In this document: in pieces, positions 50,373-59,193 of the stretch | Numbering within the stretch: position 1 is the first letter of the stretch | Layout of the letters: each line of letters begins with the position of its first letter | NCBI GenBank assembly: GCA_903870275.1 | Contig: CAIQCK010000073.1 | Coordinates: 62,001-126,000, forward strand | Direction of reading: 5' to 3' | Source: an uncultured bacterium | GTDB lineage: Bacteria > Verrucomicrobiota > Verrucomicrobiia > CAIQCK01 | DNA: 64,000 nt | Notes under the pieces: model-generated | What the model saw: only the letters and a program-made list of their open reading frames with translations | What the model was told of the DNA's origin: nothing | Database searches by the model: none | Program-made: the position numbers and the translations under genes

Positions 50373-50597
50373 CGGGTTGTAATTTCTTCGAGGTTGACGC
50401 ATTACAGACGTGCCGCAATCAGTTCACAGGCTGGCAGCCTAACGAATGCTCACAGGCAAATCGAGCAGGTTTCGGCCAGTTTCATACCCTGCGCAGAGGA
50501 TGGACAAGGCACCCGCAATCAGGCAATATCAACCGCAGTTACGGACCAACTTCCCACGTGGTTCGAAAACAAATGAGTCCGATCAAAAGGAATCGCC

Positions 50598-52202
50598 ATG
50601 AAACCGACCACTCCGAAATCCAAGTCCCAGTCATCGTCCAGTTCCCCCAAAACAATTTTCGAGAAATTCCCCATGAATCGGCGGGATTTTCTGGCAAGAA
50701 GTCTGGGAACGGCGGTGGTCGGCGCGGCGGCTGAAGGCGTGCTCATTGCGGCCGAGCCGGCCAGGGAATCCGCGCGGACGGGCGCAGTGGAAAAAATCGC
50801 CCTCCACCCACGGGACATCAAACTCTGCGTGAAACCGGTGATGACGAGTCTCATTCATTCCGCCGAATGGCAGGGACCGTGCCGCCCGACTTCGGTGAAG
50901 CCGGAAGTCGAGAGGGCCAATGCCGAGAAAGCCTTTGCGGATTGGTCGAATCAGCTCAAAACGAAAGGCCTGGGACGGGCGGAGGACGTGCGGTTGCTGG
51001 AGCCGGTTCAGGTGACGTACAGCGAAAGCTGGGTGCTGAAACCCGACCAGATCGCCAAACTCGCCCCCGACAGTCGCGAAACGGATGTCTATTTTCTCAT
51101 GCCGCACGGCAATGCCCGCGCGTCGTATGAAATCGGCAACATGTTCGCCCGGCCGATCCTGTTCGATCGCAACAGTTGCCGGACCGCCAGCATCACCGGT
51201 TACACGCTGGCCAAAGGAAACGAGTCTTTTGTGCCGGGGGAGGACATGGATGTCACCAAGCTGCTTTCGCTGTTGCGGGCCAGAAAGGTGTTTCGCCAGA
51301 CCAAAGTCCTCTATCCGACGAATGGCGTGCCGTCGTTCTCGCCGGACACCGTTTGGGATTTTGAGGATCTCCGGAAGCGCCTCGGCGTCACCGTGAAGAC
51401 CATTCCCTATAAGGAGATGACCACTGAAATGAACCGGCTCCTCAGCGATCGAAACGAACAAGCCATGCGGGACGCCGCCGAGTTGGTTCGCAAGGCGGAC
51501 AAGACGTATCTCGAGGAGCCTTTGGTGGTCCGCAGCATGTTGTATGACCAGTGCATCCGCAACCTCATGGCCCGTCACGGCTGCAATGCGTTTACCATCG
51601 ACTGCTTCGAGTTTTGTCCCAGCAGGCTGCCGCAGCAATGGCTGGTGGTGCCTTGCCTGCAGCATGCCTTGTTCGGCAACGAGGGCATCGCCTCGGCGTG
51701 TGAGGCGGATTTCGGAATCCTCCTGGCCGTGCGGCTGTTGATGAGCGTGTCCAACAAGTCGTGCCACGTGGGCAACGCCGACCCAAGACCCGGCGGCACT
51801 TTCCGGATCAACCACAGCGCCCCGAGCATGAAGATGAACGGCATGGACAAACCGGACCTGCCTTATCAGTTGGGCCGGTTCTGCCAGCAGGGCTGGGGAA
51901 CGAAGGCGGTCATCGACTTCATGAACAACGAGGAGAAGACGGTCACGGTGGCCCGCGTTGACCCCACGGCCAGGAAACTGTTGGTGCTCAAAGGGACGCT
52001 GGTTGGCTCAAGCGGTTGGGGCAAGGACTTGCTGGGGTGTTCGGTGGAAGCTGTCATCAAGCCCCCCGCGGGCCGGGCCGACGAGTTCATGAGAAGGCGG
52101 TTGGTTTATGGCAACCATCTCTCGTGGGTTTACGGCGACTACGCGAAAGACCTCCAAACCCTCGGCGAAATGCTGGGGCTGAGTGTGGAAGTGATTTCGT
52201 GA
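50598..52202 (+). CDS. Tat-exported fucose/arabinose isomerase-like protein
   Basis: A 534-residue protein. After a 25-residue Ser/Lys-rich lead comes a Tat motif (MNRRDFLARSLGTAVVGAAAEG). The remainder resembles the L-fucose/L-arabinose isomerase superfamily, including a C-terminal barrel-like half (VGNADPRPGGTFRINHSAPSMK). The start at 50598 has AAAGGA upstream. Catalytic residues cannot be assigned, so isomerase activity is unproven. Exported versions of this fold occur in PVC bacteria. Confidence 0.65.
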   Translation: MKPTTPKSKSQSSSSSPKTIFEKFPMNRRDFLARSLGTAVVGAAAEGVLIAAEPARESARTGAVEKIALHPRDIKLCVKPVMTSLIHSAEWQGPCRPTSVKPEVERANAEKAFADWSNQLKTKGLGRAEDVRLLEPVQVTYSESWVLKPDQIAKLAPDSRETDVYFLMPHGNARASYEIGNMFARPILFDRNSCRTASITGYTLAKGNESFVPGEDMDVTKLLSLLRARKVFRQTKVLYPTNGVPSFSPDTVWDFEDLRKRLGVTVKTIPYKEMTTEMNRLLSDRNEQAMRDAAELVRKADKTYLEEPLVVRSMLYDQCIRNLMARHGCNAFTIDCFEFCPSRLPQQWLVVPCLQHALFGNEGIASACEADFGILLAVRLLMSVSNKSCHVGNADPRPGGTFRINHSAPSMKMNGMDKPDLPYQLGRFCQQGWGTKAVIDFMNNEEKTVTVARVDPTARKLLVLKGTLVGSSGWGKDLLGCSVEAVIKPPAGRADEFMRRRLVYGNHLSWVYGDYAKDLQTLGEMLGLSVEVIS

Positions 52203-52227
52203 CGGCGCACTCCGCCGCTCGTTCTCC

Positions 52228-52275
52228 ATTTCAAACAGCTGGTATACCAAAGGATATGGTGTTTGGGTTTGAAAT
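52228..52275. promoter_or_regulatory. nested dyads between FucI-like and AKR-like genes
   Basis: Perfect 9-bp arms ATTTCAAAC (52228-52236) and GTTTGAAAT (52267-52275) enclose a palindromic GGTATACC (52241-52248). It could be an operator or an mRNA hairpin; no U-tract. Confidence 0.35.
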
Positions 52276-52353
52276 CTCCATCGGCGCGGGCATGATGAGC
52301 GCGATGTTGAACAACGAGCCAAAGCGCAGCGGACCGCGACGAAGACCAGCATT

Positions 52354-53328
52354 ATGAAATCAAATCTCTCCCGCAGGAAGTTTATCACGAGTTCGGTGGT
52401 CGGCTCGTTGGGTGTCGGGGCGGCGCGCGAGGCGCTGGCGGCGGACGCGGCGGCGCAGGGAGCCGGCGGCGTGAAGCCTCAAGGCACGCTGCCCAAGGGG
52501 AAAGTCGCTGGATTGGAGATGAGCCGGCTGATTCTCGGCACGAACATCATCACCGGCCACATGCACGGGCGTGAGTTGCGCTACCTGAACGACCTGTCGC
52601 TTCACTACAACACGGACGAGAGAATTCTGGAGACGTTCGCCCTGTCGGAGGCCAATGGCATTGACACGTTCATGACGCACCACGAGCCGCGGGTGATGCG
52701 GCTGCTGAAACAGCACCGCTCGGCCACGGGCGGGAAGATGAAGCTCATTGTCGCGCCGGAGCCGAAGGCGAGGACGGTGGAGGACTACAAGCGGGTGGTG
52801 CAGGAGTTGGTGGACGCGGGCGCCGACGGCATCTACGTTCACGGCGCGACGACGGACCCGCTGATGGCGGCCGGCAAGATAGATTTGGTGGTCAAGTTTG
52901 TGGAACTCATCAAGGCGACCGGGTTGCCGACGGGCGCGGGATGCCACTGGCTGGATTCGTTGAAGGCGCTGGAGGCGGCGAAAGCGCCGTGCGATTTCTA
53001 TGTGAAGACGATTCATCATCATCACTATCCCACCGCGCCGAAGAAGGAGGACATCAGCACGCCGTGGCGCGAGATGCCGCCGGTTTATTGGTGCAGCAAC
53101 CCGGAGGAGACTATCGCGTTCATGAAGACGGTGGAGAAACCGTGGATTGGCTTCAAGGTGATGGCGGCGGGCGCGATTCCGCCGCGCGACGCGTTCCGTT
53201 ACGCCTACGCGAGCGGCGCGGATTTCATTCTGGCCGGGATGTTCGATTTCCAGGTGGCCGAGGACGCCGGCATTGCCCGCGAGGTATTGGCGAAGAATCC
53301 GAAACGCGACCGGCCGTGGAGAGGGTGA
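52354..53328 (+). CDS. Tat-exported aldo/keto reductase-like TIM barrel
   Basis: A 324-residue protein with a Tat signal (RRKFITSSVVGSLGVGAAREALA). The barrel begins AGLEMSRLILGTNIITG, like aldo/keto reductases, but the NADPH-binding C-terminal pattern is not evident. The sequence HGATTDPLMAAGKIDLVVKF and YPTAPKKEDISTPW suggests a divergent, possibly non-redox barrel. Common in Verrucomicrobia and Planctomycetes without known substrate. The ATG at 52354 is not preceded by a strong SD. Confidence 0.65.
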   Translation: MKSNLSRRKFITSSVVGSLGVGAAREALAADAAAQGAGGVKPQGTLPKGKVAGLEMSRLILGTNIITGHMHGRELRYLNDLSLHYNTDERILETFALSEANGIDTFMTHHEPRVMRLLKQHRSATGGKMKLIVAPEPKARTVEDYKRVVQELVDAGADGIYVHGATTDPLMAAGKIDLVVKFVELIKATGLPTGAGCHWLDSLKALEAAKAPCDFYVKTIHHHHYPTAPKKEDISTPWREMPPVYWCSNPEETIAFMKTVEKPWIGFKVMAAGAIPPRDAFRYAYASGADFILAGMFDFQVAEDAGIAREVLAKNPKRDRPWRG

Positions 53329-53457
53329 CCCAAAAGTGAGAGGCGTTTCGCTGTTGAACTGAGCGATTCCGTCCTGATAGTTTCCGTGGCGAAGACGGTG
53401 GAATGTTTTTGAGCGACGGGCTGAAAGTTGAACCGAAGTTTCCAAAGGAGAATGACG

Positions 53458-54369
53458 ATGAAACGATGGATGTGGCTGATCGCAGTGATGGCGATGATGA
53501 CCTGGACCGGAGCGCCGGTGAAGTCCGACGACACGACCGCCGCCGACAAACTCGGCTGGAAGTTGGCGGTCCATTCCTACACGTTTCAAAAGTATTCCAT
53601 CTTTGACGCGATAGACAAAAGCGCCGAGGTGGGCGTGAAATACATGAGCGTCTCCGGCGGTGTGAATCTGGTCGAAGACGGCAAGCTCAAGCGGGTCCTG
53701 ACGCCGGTGCTTCCCGACGCGGACTTTGCCGCCATTCAGGCCCGCATGAAGGCGAAGGGCATCAACACGAAGTTCGTCAACATGGGCGTGGTGAAACCCA
53801 CCACCGACGAAGCCGAGAGCCGCAAGATTTTTGAAGGTGCCAAGCGATTGGGCATTGACGTGCTGGTCGCCGAACCGGAAACCCACAACAAGATGGAAGA
53901 GCTTGGCCCGGTGATGGATGTCTGCGAGAAACTGGCGAAGGAATACAACATCAAGGTCGCCATCCACAATCACCCCGGACCGAAGAACTTTTACTGGAAT
54001 CCCGACACTGTGCTGGCCGCGGTCAAGGGCCGCAGCCCGTTGCTCGGCGCGTGCTGCGATGTCGGCCACTACGTCCGTTCCGGGTTGGATCCGGTGGAAT
54101 GCCTGAAGAAGCTTGAAGGCCGGATCATCGCGCTGCACTTCAAGGATCTCGTGAAAGACAAGGACGCCAAGGGCAAGGAAATCATGCATGACGTGCCGTG
54201 GGGCACGGGGATTGGCAACGCCAAGGGGATGATGGCCGAGTTGAAGCGGCAGGGTTTCCGCGGAGCGTTCTGCATCGAGTATGAATACAACTGGGAGAAA
54301 TCCGTTCCCGAGATCGCGCAGTGCGTGAAGTTTTTCAACGCGACGTGCGCCGAGCTTGCGGGCAGGTAG
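53458..54369 (+). CDS. exported sugar phosphate isomerase/epimerase-like protein
   Basis: A 303-residue xylose-isomerase-like TIM barrel (AP endonuclease 2 superfamily) with a signal peptide (MKRWMWLIAVMAMMTWTGAPV). Metal-site signatures are visible: AEPETHNK, VAIHNHPGP, CCDVGHYVRSGLDPVECL, ALHFKDLV and the final CIEYEYNW. AAGGAG lies 7 nt before the ATG at 53458. It is part of the run of exported sugar-enzyme folds. Confidence 0.83.
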   Translation: MKRWMWLIAVMAMMTWTGAPVKSDDTTAADKLGWKLAVHSYTFQKYSIFDAIDKSAEVGVKYMSVSGGVNLVEDGKLKRVLTPVLPDADFAAIQARMKAKGINTKFVNMGVVKPTTDEAESRKIFEGAKRLGIDVLVAEPETHNKMEELGPVMDVCEKLAKEYNIKVAIHNHPGPKNFYWNPDTVLAAVKGRSPLLGACCDVGHYVRSGLDPVECLKKLEGRIIALHFKDLVKDKDAKGKEIMHDVPWGTGIGNAKGMMAELKRQGFRGAFCIEYEYNWEKSVPEIAQCVKFFNATCAELAGR

Positions 54370-54430
54370 CCGCGACAGGCGGGTTGTCCGCCGCGTGTTG
54401 GATGGGGGTTGCTGACAGGAGTTGGATGAC

Positions 54431-57400
54431 ATGAAAATGAGTCCAGCAGCGTCGGTGCTTTTGGCTGGTGCGTTTGCGATTGCGGTGACGGTTTCCGTCG
54501 CCGCGCCCGCCGCGCCCGCGCCGCCCACGAACCCGGAAGTCGAGAAGCGATTCCTCAGCCAGCTCGACGCGCCGCTGCTGTTCGTAAAGCGGCATTCCTA
54601 CACCGGCATCCACATTTACGACACCTACTACAAGTGGCCGCCCGGCGGCGGCGGCATCTACGTTCTCGAAAACCCGTCAGCGCCGCGCGACCAGTGGCGC
54701 ATCCGTCCTGTCATGGATGCGACCACGCCCGGCACGCTCGGCGACGGCGTCTATACGCACCCGGAACTTTCGTGGGACGCGAAGAAGCTGCTGTTTTGCT
54801 ACAAAGCCGAGCCGCACGGCAGCACCAGCATTTACGAGATCAACGTGGACGGCACCGGCCTGCGGCGCGTGAGCGATCCTGCGCCGTCGTGCGCCTGCTA
54901 CAAGGGCAGCCAGAACGGCCAGCACGACATTGCCCCGGCCTATCTGCCCGATGGCCGCATTGTGTTTCTCTCGACGCGCGCGAGTGGTCTGGTGCCGTGC
55001 AACAACACCGGCGTCGCCATCCTCCACGTGATGAACGCCGACGGTTCGGACATGCATCCGATCTCGGTCAACAACGTCAACGAATTCGATCCGAGCATCC
55101 TGCCCGACGGCCGCATCCTCTTCGGGCGTTGGGAATACGTGGACAAAAACGCGCTCACGATTCAGTCGCTCTGGACGATCAATCCCGACGGCACACAGGA
55201 AACGGCGCTCTTCGCCAACAACATGGTCTTCCCCGAAGCCGTCCTCGACGCGCGGCCGGTGCCCGGTTCGCACCTGATCGTCGGCACGCTGGCCAAGCAC
55301 AACTCCACGCCGCGCGGCTCGATCGCGTTCATTGACCCGCGCATTGGCAAGAACGATCCGAAGGCGATCACGAACCTGGAGCATCCCGAGGAGCCGACGT
55401 TCGACAAGGGCGACTCGTGCGAGCCGTGGCCGTTGTCGGAAAACCTTGTGATTTTCAGCGGCCGGCCGGCGGGGCAGAAGCGCAACCAGTTGGAGATGAT
55501 GGACCGCGACGGTCATCGGCTCGTGTTGATGTCGGACCCGGGGATTTGTCTGCACTCGCCGATGCTGGTGAAGCCGCGCCCCGTGCCGAAGGCGATGGCC
55601 GACGCCACCGACCGCCGCCAGAAGACGGGCCGGTTTTTCGTGCAGGACATCTACCAGGGACTCACCGGCGTGAAACGCGGCGAGATCAAGTGGCTGCGCG
55701 TCATTGAGGAAACCTCGCGCGTCACCGGCCGCGACGGCGGTGCCCAGCCTTACAACCAGACGTTCCTCGTCAGCGCGGCGCTGGCGTTCAGCGTGAAGAA
55801 CTTCCTCGGCGTCGTGCCGGTCGGCGACGACGGCTCGGTTTATTTTGAAGTGCCGTCCGGTCGCGCGGTCTATTTTCAGGCGCTCGACGGCGACGGGCGG
55901 CTCGTGCACAGCATGCGCACGTTTGTGCAAGCCGCGCCGGGCACAACACGCTCGTGCATCGGTTGCCACGAATACAAATTCGGCACCGCGTCCAACGAAA
56001 GCATCCGCCGCCTCGCGCGTCCTCCCGACCGGTTGCAGCCGGAATCCTGGGGCACCGGGTACGTGGACTTTCCGGGGATGGTGCAGCCGGTGCTGGACAA
56101 CCGTTGCGTGAGTTGCCACGGCGGCGGGAAGGGCATCGCGGCTGGTCTTGACCTCACCGGCGGCTGGACCGAACACTTCAGTATCAGCTACGAGAACCTC
56201 GCCAACCGCCGCGAGACGCAGCTCGTCGCCTACTGGATCGCCGGCATTGATTGCATGAACGGCACCGCGCACTGGTCGTGCCAGATTTTCCCGCCGCGCA
56301 GCCACGGCTCCGGCGGCGCGCCGCTGGCGAAGCTGCTCCTCGACGGTCACGGCGGGCGCATCGGCGGCCTCACGCGCGCCGAGCGCGACCTGCTGATGGC
56401 GTGGATGGATACCAACGGCCTTTATCACGGCACGTGGGACACCACCCAGCACGGTTGCCAGCTCGTCGAGTGGCCGAACATCAAGAAGTCGCTGATGGCG
56501 AACATGAAGCGGGCCGGTTGTGTGCGTTGCCACGGCGCGGGCTTCGAGGACGACTGGTTCAACCTCGAGCGGCCGGAACTGAGCCGCATCCTGCGCGCGC
56601 CGCTGCCGCCGGACGCGGACGGTTTCGGACTCGGCCTCTGCCGCGACCGCAAGGTGGACCCGAAGTGGCAGCGTGTGCGGATGCTTTGGAACGGCTATGC
56701 GCACGCGGTCAAAACGCTCGACGCGTTTCCGTCGGCGCCGCTCACGCCGCCCGACATGAGCGGTGCGCCGCTGGTGAGCTTTGCCTCCACGAGTGACGCG
56801 CACTATCAGGCCATGCTCGCAACCATCCGCAACGGCCGCGAGCGGGCGTTGCTGAAGCCGCGCGTGGACATGCCGGGCGCGGAGATTCTGGCCGGCGCGT
56901 GCCGTGAGTTCAATCCGCCGCCGGTGCCCGATCCGCTGCCGCCGCTTCAGGCGTCGCTCGGCGACGACGGCGTCGTGCAACTGGCGTGGGAGCGTTCCGC
57001 GCGCACCATCGGCCTCGAAGTCGAGGTGCATCGCTCGGACAAATCCGGCTTCACGCCGAACGACTCCACGTTGGTGACGCGGACCAGCCGCGCCAGTTTC
57101 ACAGACACAGAGGCGTCGGCGGGCCGGCAGAACTATGCGCTGGTTTTCGTCCGGGATTCGCGGCGCAGCCAGCCGGTCTATGCCGCGCTCGATGTGCCGC
57201 AACCCGTGCCGCCATCGGTGCCGGCGGGTTTCACGGCCGCGTCGTCGTCCGGCTGTGTGCGGCTGCGCTGGCAGTCCGAGGCAGGTCGCGCGCTGAGTTA
57301 CAATATTTACCGCGCCAAGGCCGGCACAAAGCAGTTCGACAAACTTACCGCCGAGCCGACCGCTGCGGCGTGGTTCACCGACGGCACGGCGGAGCCGCAG

Positions 57401-58120
57401 GTGGAATACGCCTACACCGTGCGCGCTGTCAGCCGTCGCGGCCTCGAAGGCGAACCAACGGTTGCGGCTGTGGCCCTCGCACGACAGGTGAAAGAGCCGG
57501 TGTTCACGGCCTCTTTCCTCAAGGACTTGCACGGCCGGTTCAATGACGGCGAGGAAGTCGCTGGCCAGGTGCATGGCGGTGCGCGCGTCGGCAATGACGG
57601 CATGCTTGATCTGTCGCGAGGCGGTTACGTGGCGTTCCCGCATTACGAACAGTTCGACCTCTCGCAGCCGCTCACAGTCGAGTTGTGGGTGACCATGGAA
57701 GCGGCGGGACAGATGCCGATTCCCGTGAGCTGCGGTTTGTGGAACCAGGCGGGCTGGTTCCTCCAGCGAATCGGCGGTCGGTGGCGCTGGCACGTCGGCG
57801 GCTTCGACTGCGACGGTGGCAAACCGGTGGTGGGGCAGTGGATGCACGTCGTTTGCACTTACGACGGCCATGTCGCGCGCGTGTATCAGGACGGCGTGCA
57901 GGTGGCGGAAAAGGCGGGCATTGCCAACACGATGCCTTGGTCCGGCGACCTCTTGGTGGGCCATTACAGCGGCATCCCGAAGGATCCCTCTTTCCAAGTG
58001 ACCGGCAAGATCGCCGGCCTGAAAATTTACCATCGCGCCTTCACCGCCGCCGAAGCCGCCGCTGCCGCGCGGACAAAGCCGCAGGCGCCGGGGAAGGTTG
58101 CGCAAGTCTCGGCAAAATAA
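54431..58120 (+). CDS. HzsA-related multidomain c-type cytochrome
   Basis: A 1229-residue exported protein (signal VLLAGAFAIAVTVSVAAPAAPA). The N-terminal half is a TolB/PD40-like propeller (THPELSWDAKKLLFCYKA, AYLPDGRIVFLSTRA, PSILPDGRILFGRW) of the type called HzsA-related, after the hydrazine synthase alpha subunit. Three CxxCH haem sites follow (CIGCH near 55955, CVSCH near 56105, CVRCH near 56519). The rest is two FN3 domains and a C-terminal LamG-like lectin domain (about 1030-1210). Resemblance to HzsA is architectural; nothing indicates hydrazine synthesis. Extracellular redox work on carbohydrate is a possible role. The ATG at 54431 has AGGAG 9 nt upstream. Confidence 0.8.
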   Translation: MKMSPAASVLLAGAFAIAVTVSVAAPAAPAPPTNPEVEKRFLSQLDAPLLFVKRHSYTGIHIYDTYYKWPPGGGGIYVLENPSAPRDQWRIRPVMDATTPGTLGDGVYTHPELSWDAKKLLFCYKAEPHGSTSIYEINVDGTGLRRVSDPAPSCACYKGSQNGQHDIAPAYLPDGRIVFLSTRASGLVPCNNTGVAILHVMNADGSDMHPISVNNVNEFDPSILPDGRILFGRWEYVDKNALTIQSLWTINPDGTQETALFANNMVFPEAVLDARPVPGSHLIVGTLAKHNSTPRGSIAFIDPRIGKNDPKAITNLEHPEEPTFDKGDSCEPWPLSENLVIFSGRPAGQKRNQLEMMDRDGHRLVLMSDPGICLHSPMLVKPRPVPKAMADATDRRQKTGRFFVQDIYQGLTGVKRGEIKWLRVIEETSRVTGRDGGAQPYNQTFLVSAALAFSVKNFLGVVPVGDDGSVYFEVPSGRAVYFQALDGDGRLVHSMRTFVQAAPGTTRSCIGCHEYKFGTASNESIRRLARPPDRLQPESWGTGYVDFPGMVQPVLDNRCVSCHGGGKGIAAGLDLTGGWTEHFSISYENLANRRETQLVAYWIAGIDCMNGTAHWSCQIFPPRSHGSGGAPLAKLLLDGHGGRIGGLTRAERDLLMAWMDTNGLYHGTWDTTQHGCQLVEWPNIKKSLMANMKRAGCVRCHGAGFEDDWFNLERPELSRILRAPLPPDADGFGLGLCRDRKVDPKWQRVRMLWNGYAHAVKTLDAFPSAPLTPPDMSGAPLVSFASTSDAHYQAMLATIRNGRERALLKPRVDMPGAEILAGACREFNPPPVPDPLPPLQASLGDDGVVQLAWERSARTIGLEVEVHRSDKSGFTPNDSTLVTRTSRASFTDTEASAGRQNYALVFVRDSRRSQPVYAALDVPQPVPPSVPAGFTAASSSGCVRLRWQSEAGRALSYNIYRAKAGTKQFDKLTAEPTAAAWFTDGTAEPQVEYAYTVRAVSRRGLEGEPTVAAVALARQVKEPVFTASFLKDLHGRFNDGEEVAGQVHGGARVGNDGMLDLSRGGYVAFPHYEQFDLSQPLTVELWVTMEAAGQMPIPVSCGLWNQAGWFLQRIGGRWRWHVGGFDCDGGKPVVGQWMHVVCTYDGHVARVYQDGVQVAEKAGIANTMPWSGDLLVGHYSGIPKDPSFQVTGKIAGLKIYHRAFTAAEAAAAARTKPQAPGKVAQVSAK

Positions 58121-58140
58121 CCGCGGCTTGTTGCCAGAAG

Positions 58141-59193
58141 ATGGGTTCAGTCATGAACAAACCGAACGCCACCTTTTTCCTGTCCGTGTTGATCGCGACA
58201 GCGTCGTTCCTTTCACCCGCCGTTGGCGCTCGCGACCTGTGGACGACGGAGGCGGCGAACGCGTGGTATCGCGAGCAACCGTGGCTCGTTGGTTGCAACT
58301 TCTTGCCCAGCACCGCGGTTAACGACGTCGAGATGTGGCAGCGGGAGACGTTCGATCCGGTCACGATGGACCGCGAGCTTGGTTGGGCGGAAAATCTCGG
58401 TTTCAACACCGTGCGGGTTTTCATCAACTACGTCGTGTGGGAAAACGACGCCGAGGGACTGAAGAAACGGTTCGACCAGTTTCTCGCTATCGCCGACAAA
58501 CACCACATCCGCACGATGCCGATTCTGTTCGATGACTGTTTCAAACCGGAACCGCGCATCGGCCGGCAGGACGATCCCCCGCCCGGCGTCCACAACAGCC
58601 AGTGGGTTCAAAGCCCCGGCGCGCGCCGCCGCGCCGACCCTGCCGCGTGGCCGATGCTGGAAAAATACGTGAAGGACATGGTCCACACGTTCGGCCGGGA
58701 CAAGCGCGTGGTGATCTGGGACCTTTACAACGAGCCGTCCAAATCGCTGCCGCTGGTGGAGGCGGCGTTCCGCTGGGCGCGCGAGGCGGACCCTTCGCAA
58801 CCGCTGACGACGTGCCTTTTCGGCCCCAAGGAAATGCAGAAACGGATTTTGGAAATTTCCGACATCGTCAGTTTCCACAACTACGGTCCGCTGCCCGGCG
58901 TGAAGGCCGAGGTCGCGCGGCTGAAGGCGATGGGCCGGCCGGTGATCTGCACCGAGTGGATGGCGCGCGGCGGCGGCAGCCGGATCGAGACGCACCTGCC
59001 GTTTTTCAAAGAGGAAAAAGTCGGCTGCTGGAACTGGGGATTGGTGGCAGGACGCACGCAAACCTTCTACCCGTGGGGATCGAAGTCGGGTTCGCCGGAG
59101 CCGGCCCTGTGGCATCACGACATCTTTCGCAAGGATGGCGCGCCGTTCGATGCGAGAGAGATTGAAAGCATCCGGCGGCTGACCGCGAAGTGA
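58141..59193 (+). CDS. secreted GH5-like glycoside hydrolase
   Basis: A 350-residue protein with a signal peptide (ATFFLSVLIATASFLSPAVGA). It is a clan-A TIM barrel: NTVRVFINYVVW, WDLYNEPSK with Asn-Glu as general acid/base, IVSFHNYGPLPG, and the nucleophile Glu in VICTEWMARG. It fits cellulase/mannanase-like GH5 or related families. It starts at the ATG at 58141 or the in-frame ATG at 58153. It is 20 nt downstream of the HzsA-related gene, so likely co-transcribed. Confidence 0.8.
   Translation: MGSVMNKPNATFFLSVLIATASFLSPAVGARDLWTTEAANAWYREQPWLVGCNFLPSTAVNDVEMWQRETFDPVTMDRELGWAENLGFNTVRVFINYVVWENDAEGLKKRFDQFLAIADKHHIRTMPILFDDCFKPEPRIGRQDDPPPGVHNSQWVQSPGARRRADPAAWPMLEKYVKDMVHTFGRDKRVVIWDLYNEPSKSLPLVEAAFRWAREADPSQPLTTCLFGPKEMQKRILEISDIVSFHNYGPLPGVKAEVARLKAMGRPVICTEWMARGGGSRIETHLPFFKEEKVGCWNWGLVAGRTQTFYPWGSKSGSPEPALWHHDIFRKDGAPFDAREIESIRRLTAK

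Noticed and set aside
54677..58105. 1142-codon minus-strand frame opposite the HzsA-related gene
   Set aside because: The plus strand has three CxxCH motifs, FN3, LamG and a signal peptide; the minus frame is a His/Arg/Val-rich shadow.
54431..58120. True hydrazine synthase alpha
   Set aside because: No HzsB/C genes nearby, added FN3 and LamG domains, and a carbohydrate-gene context argue against anammox function.
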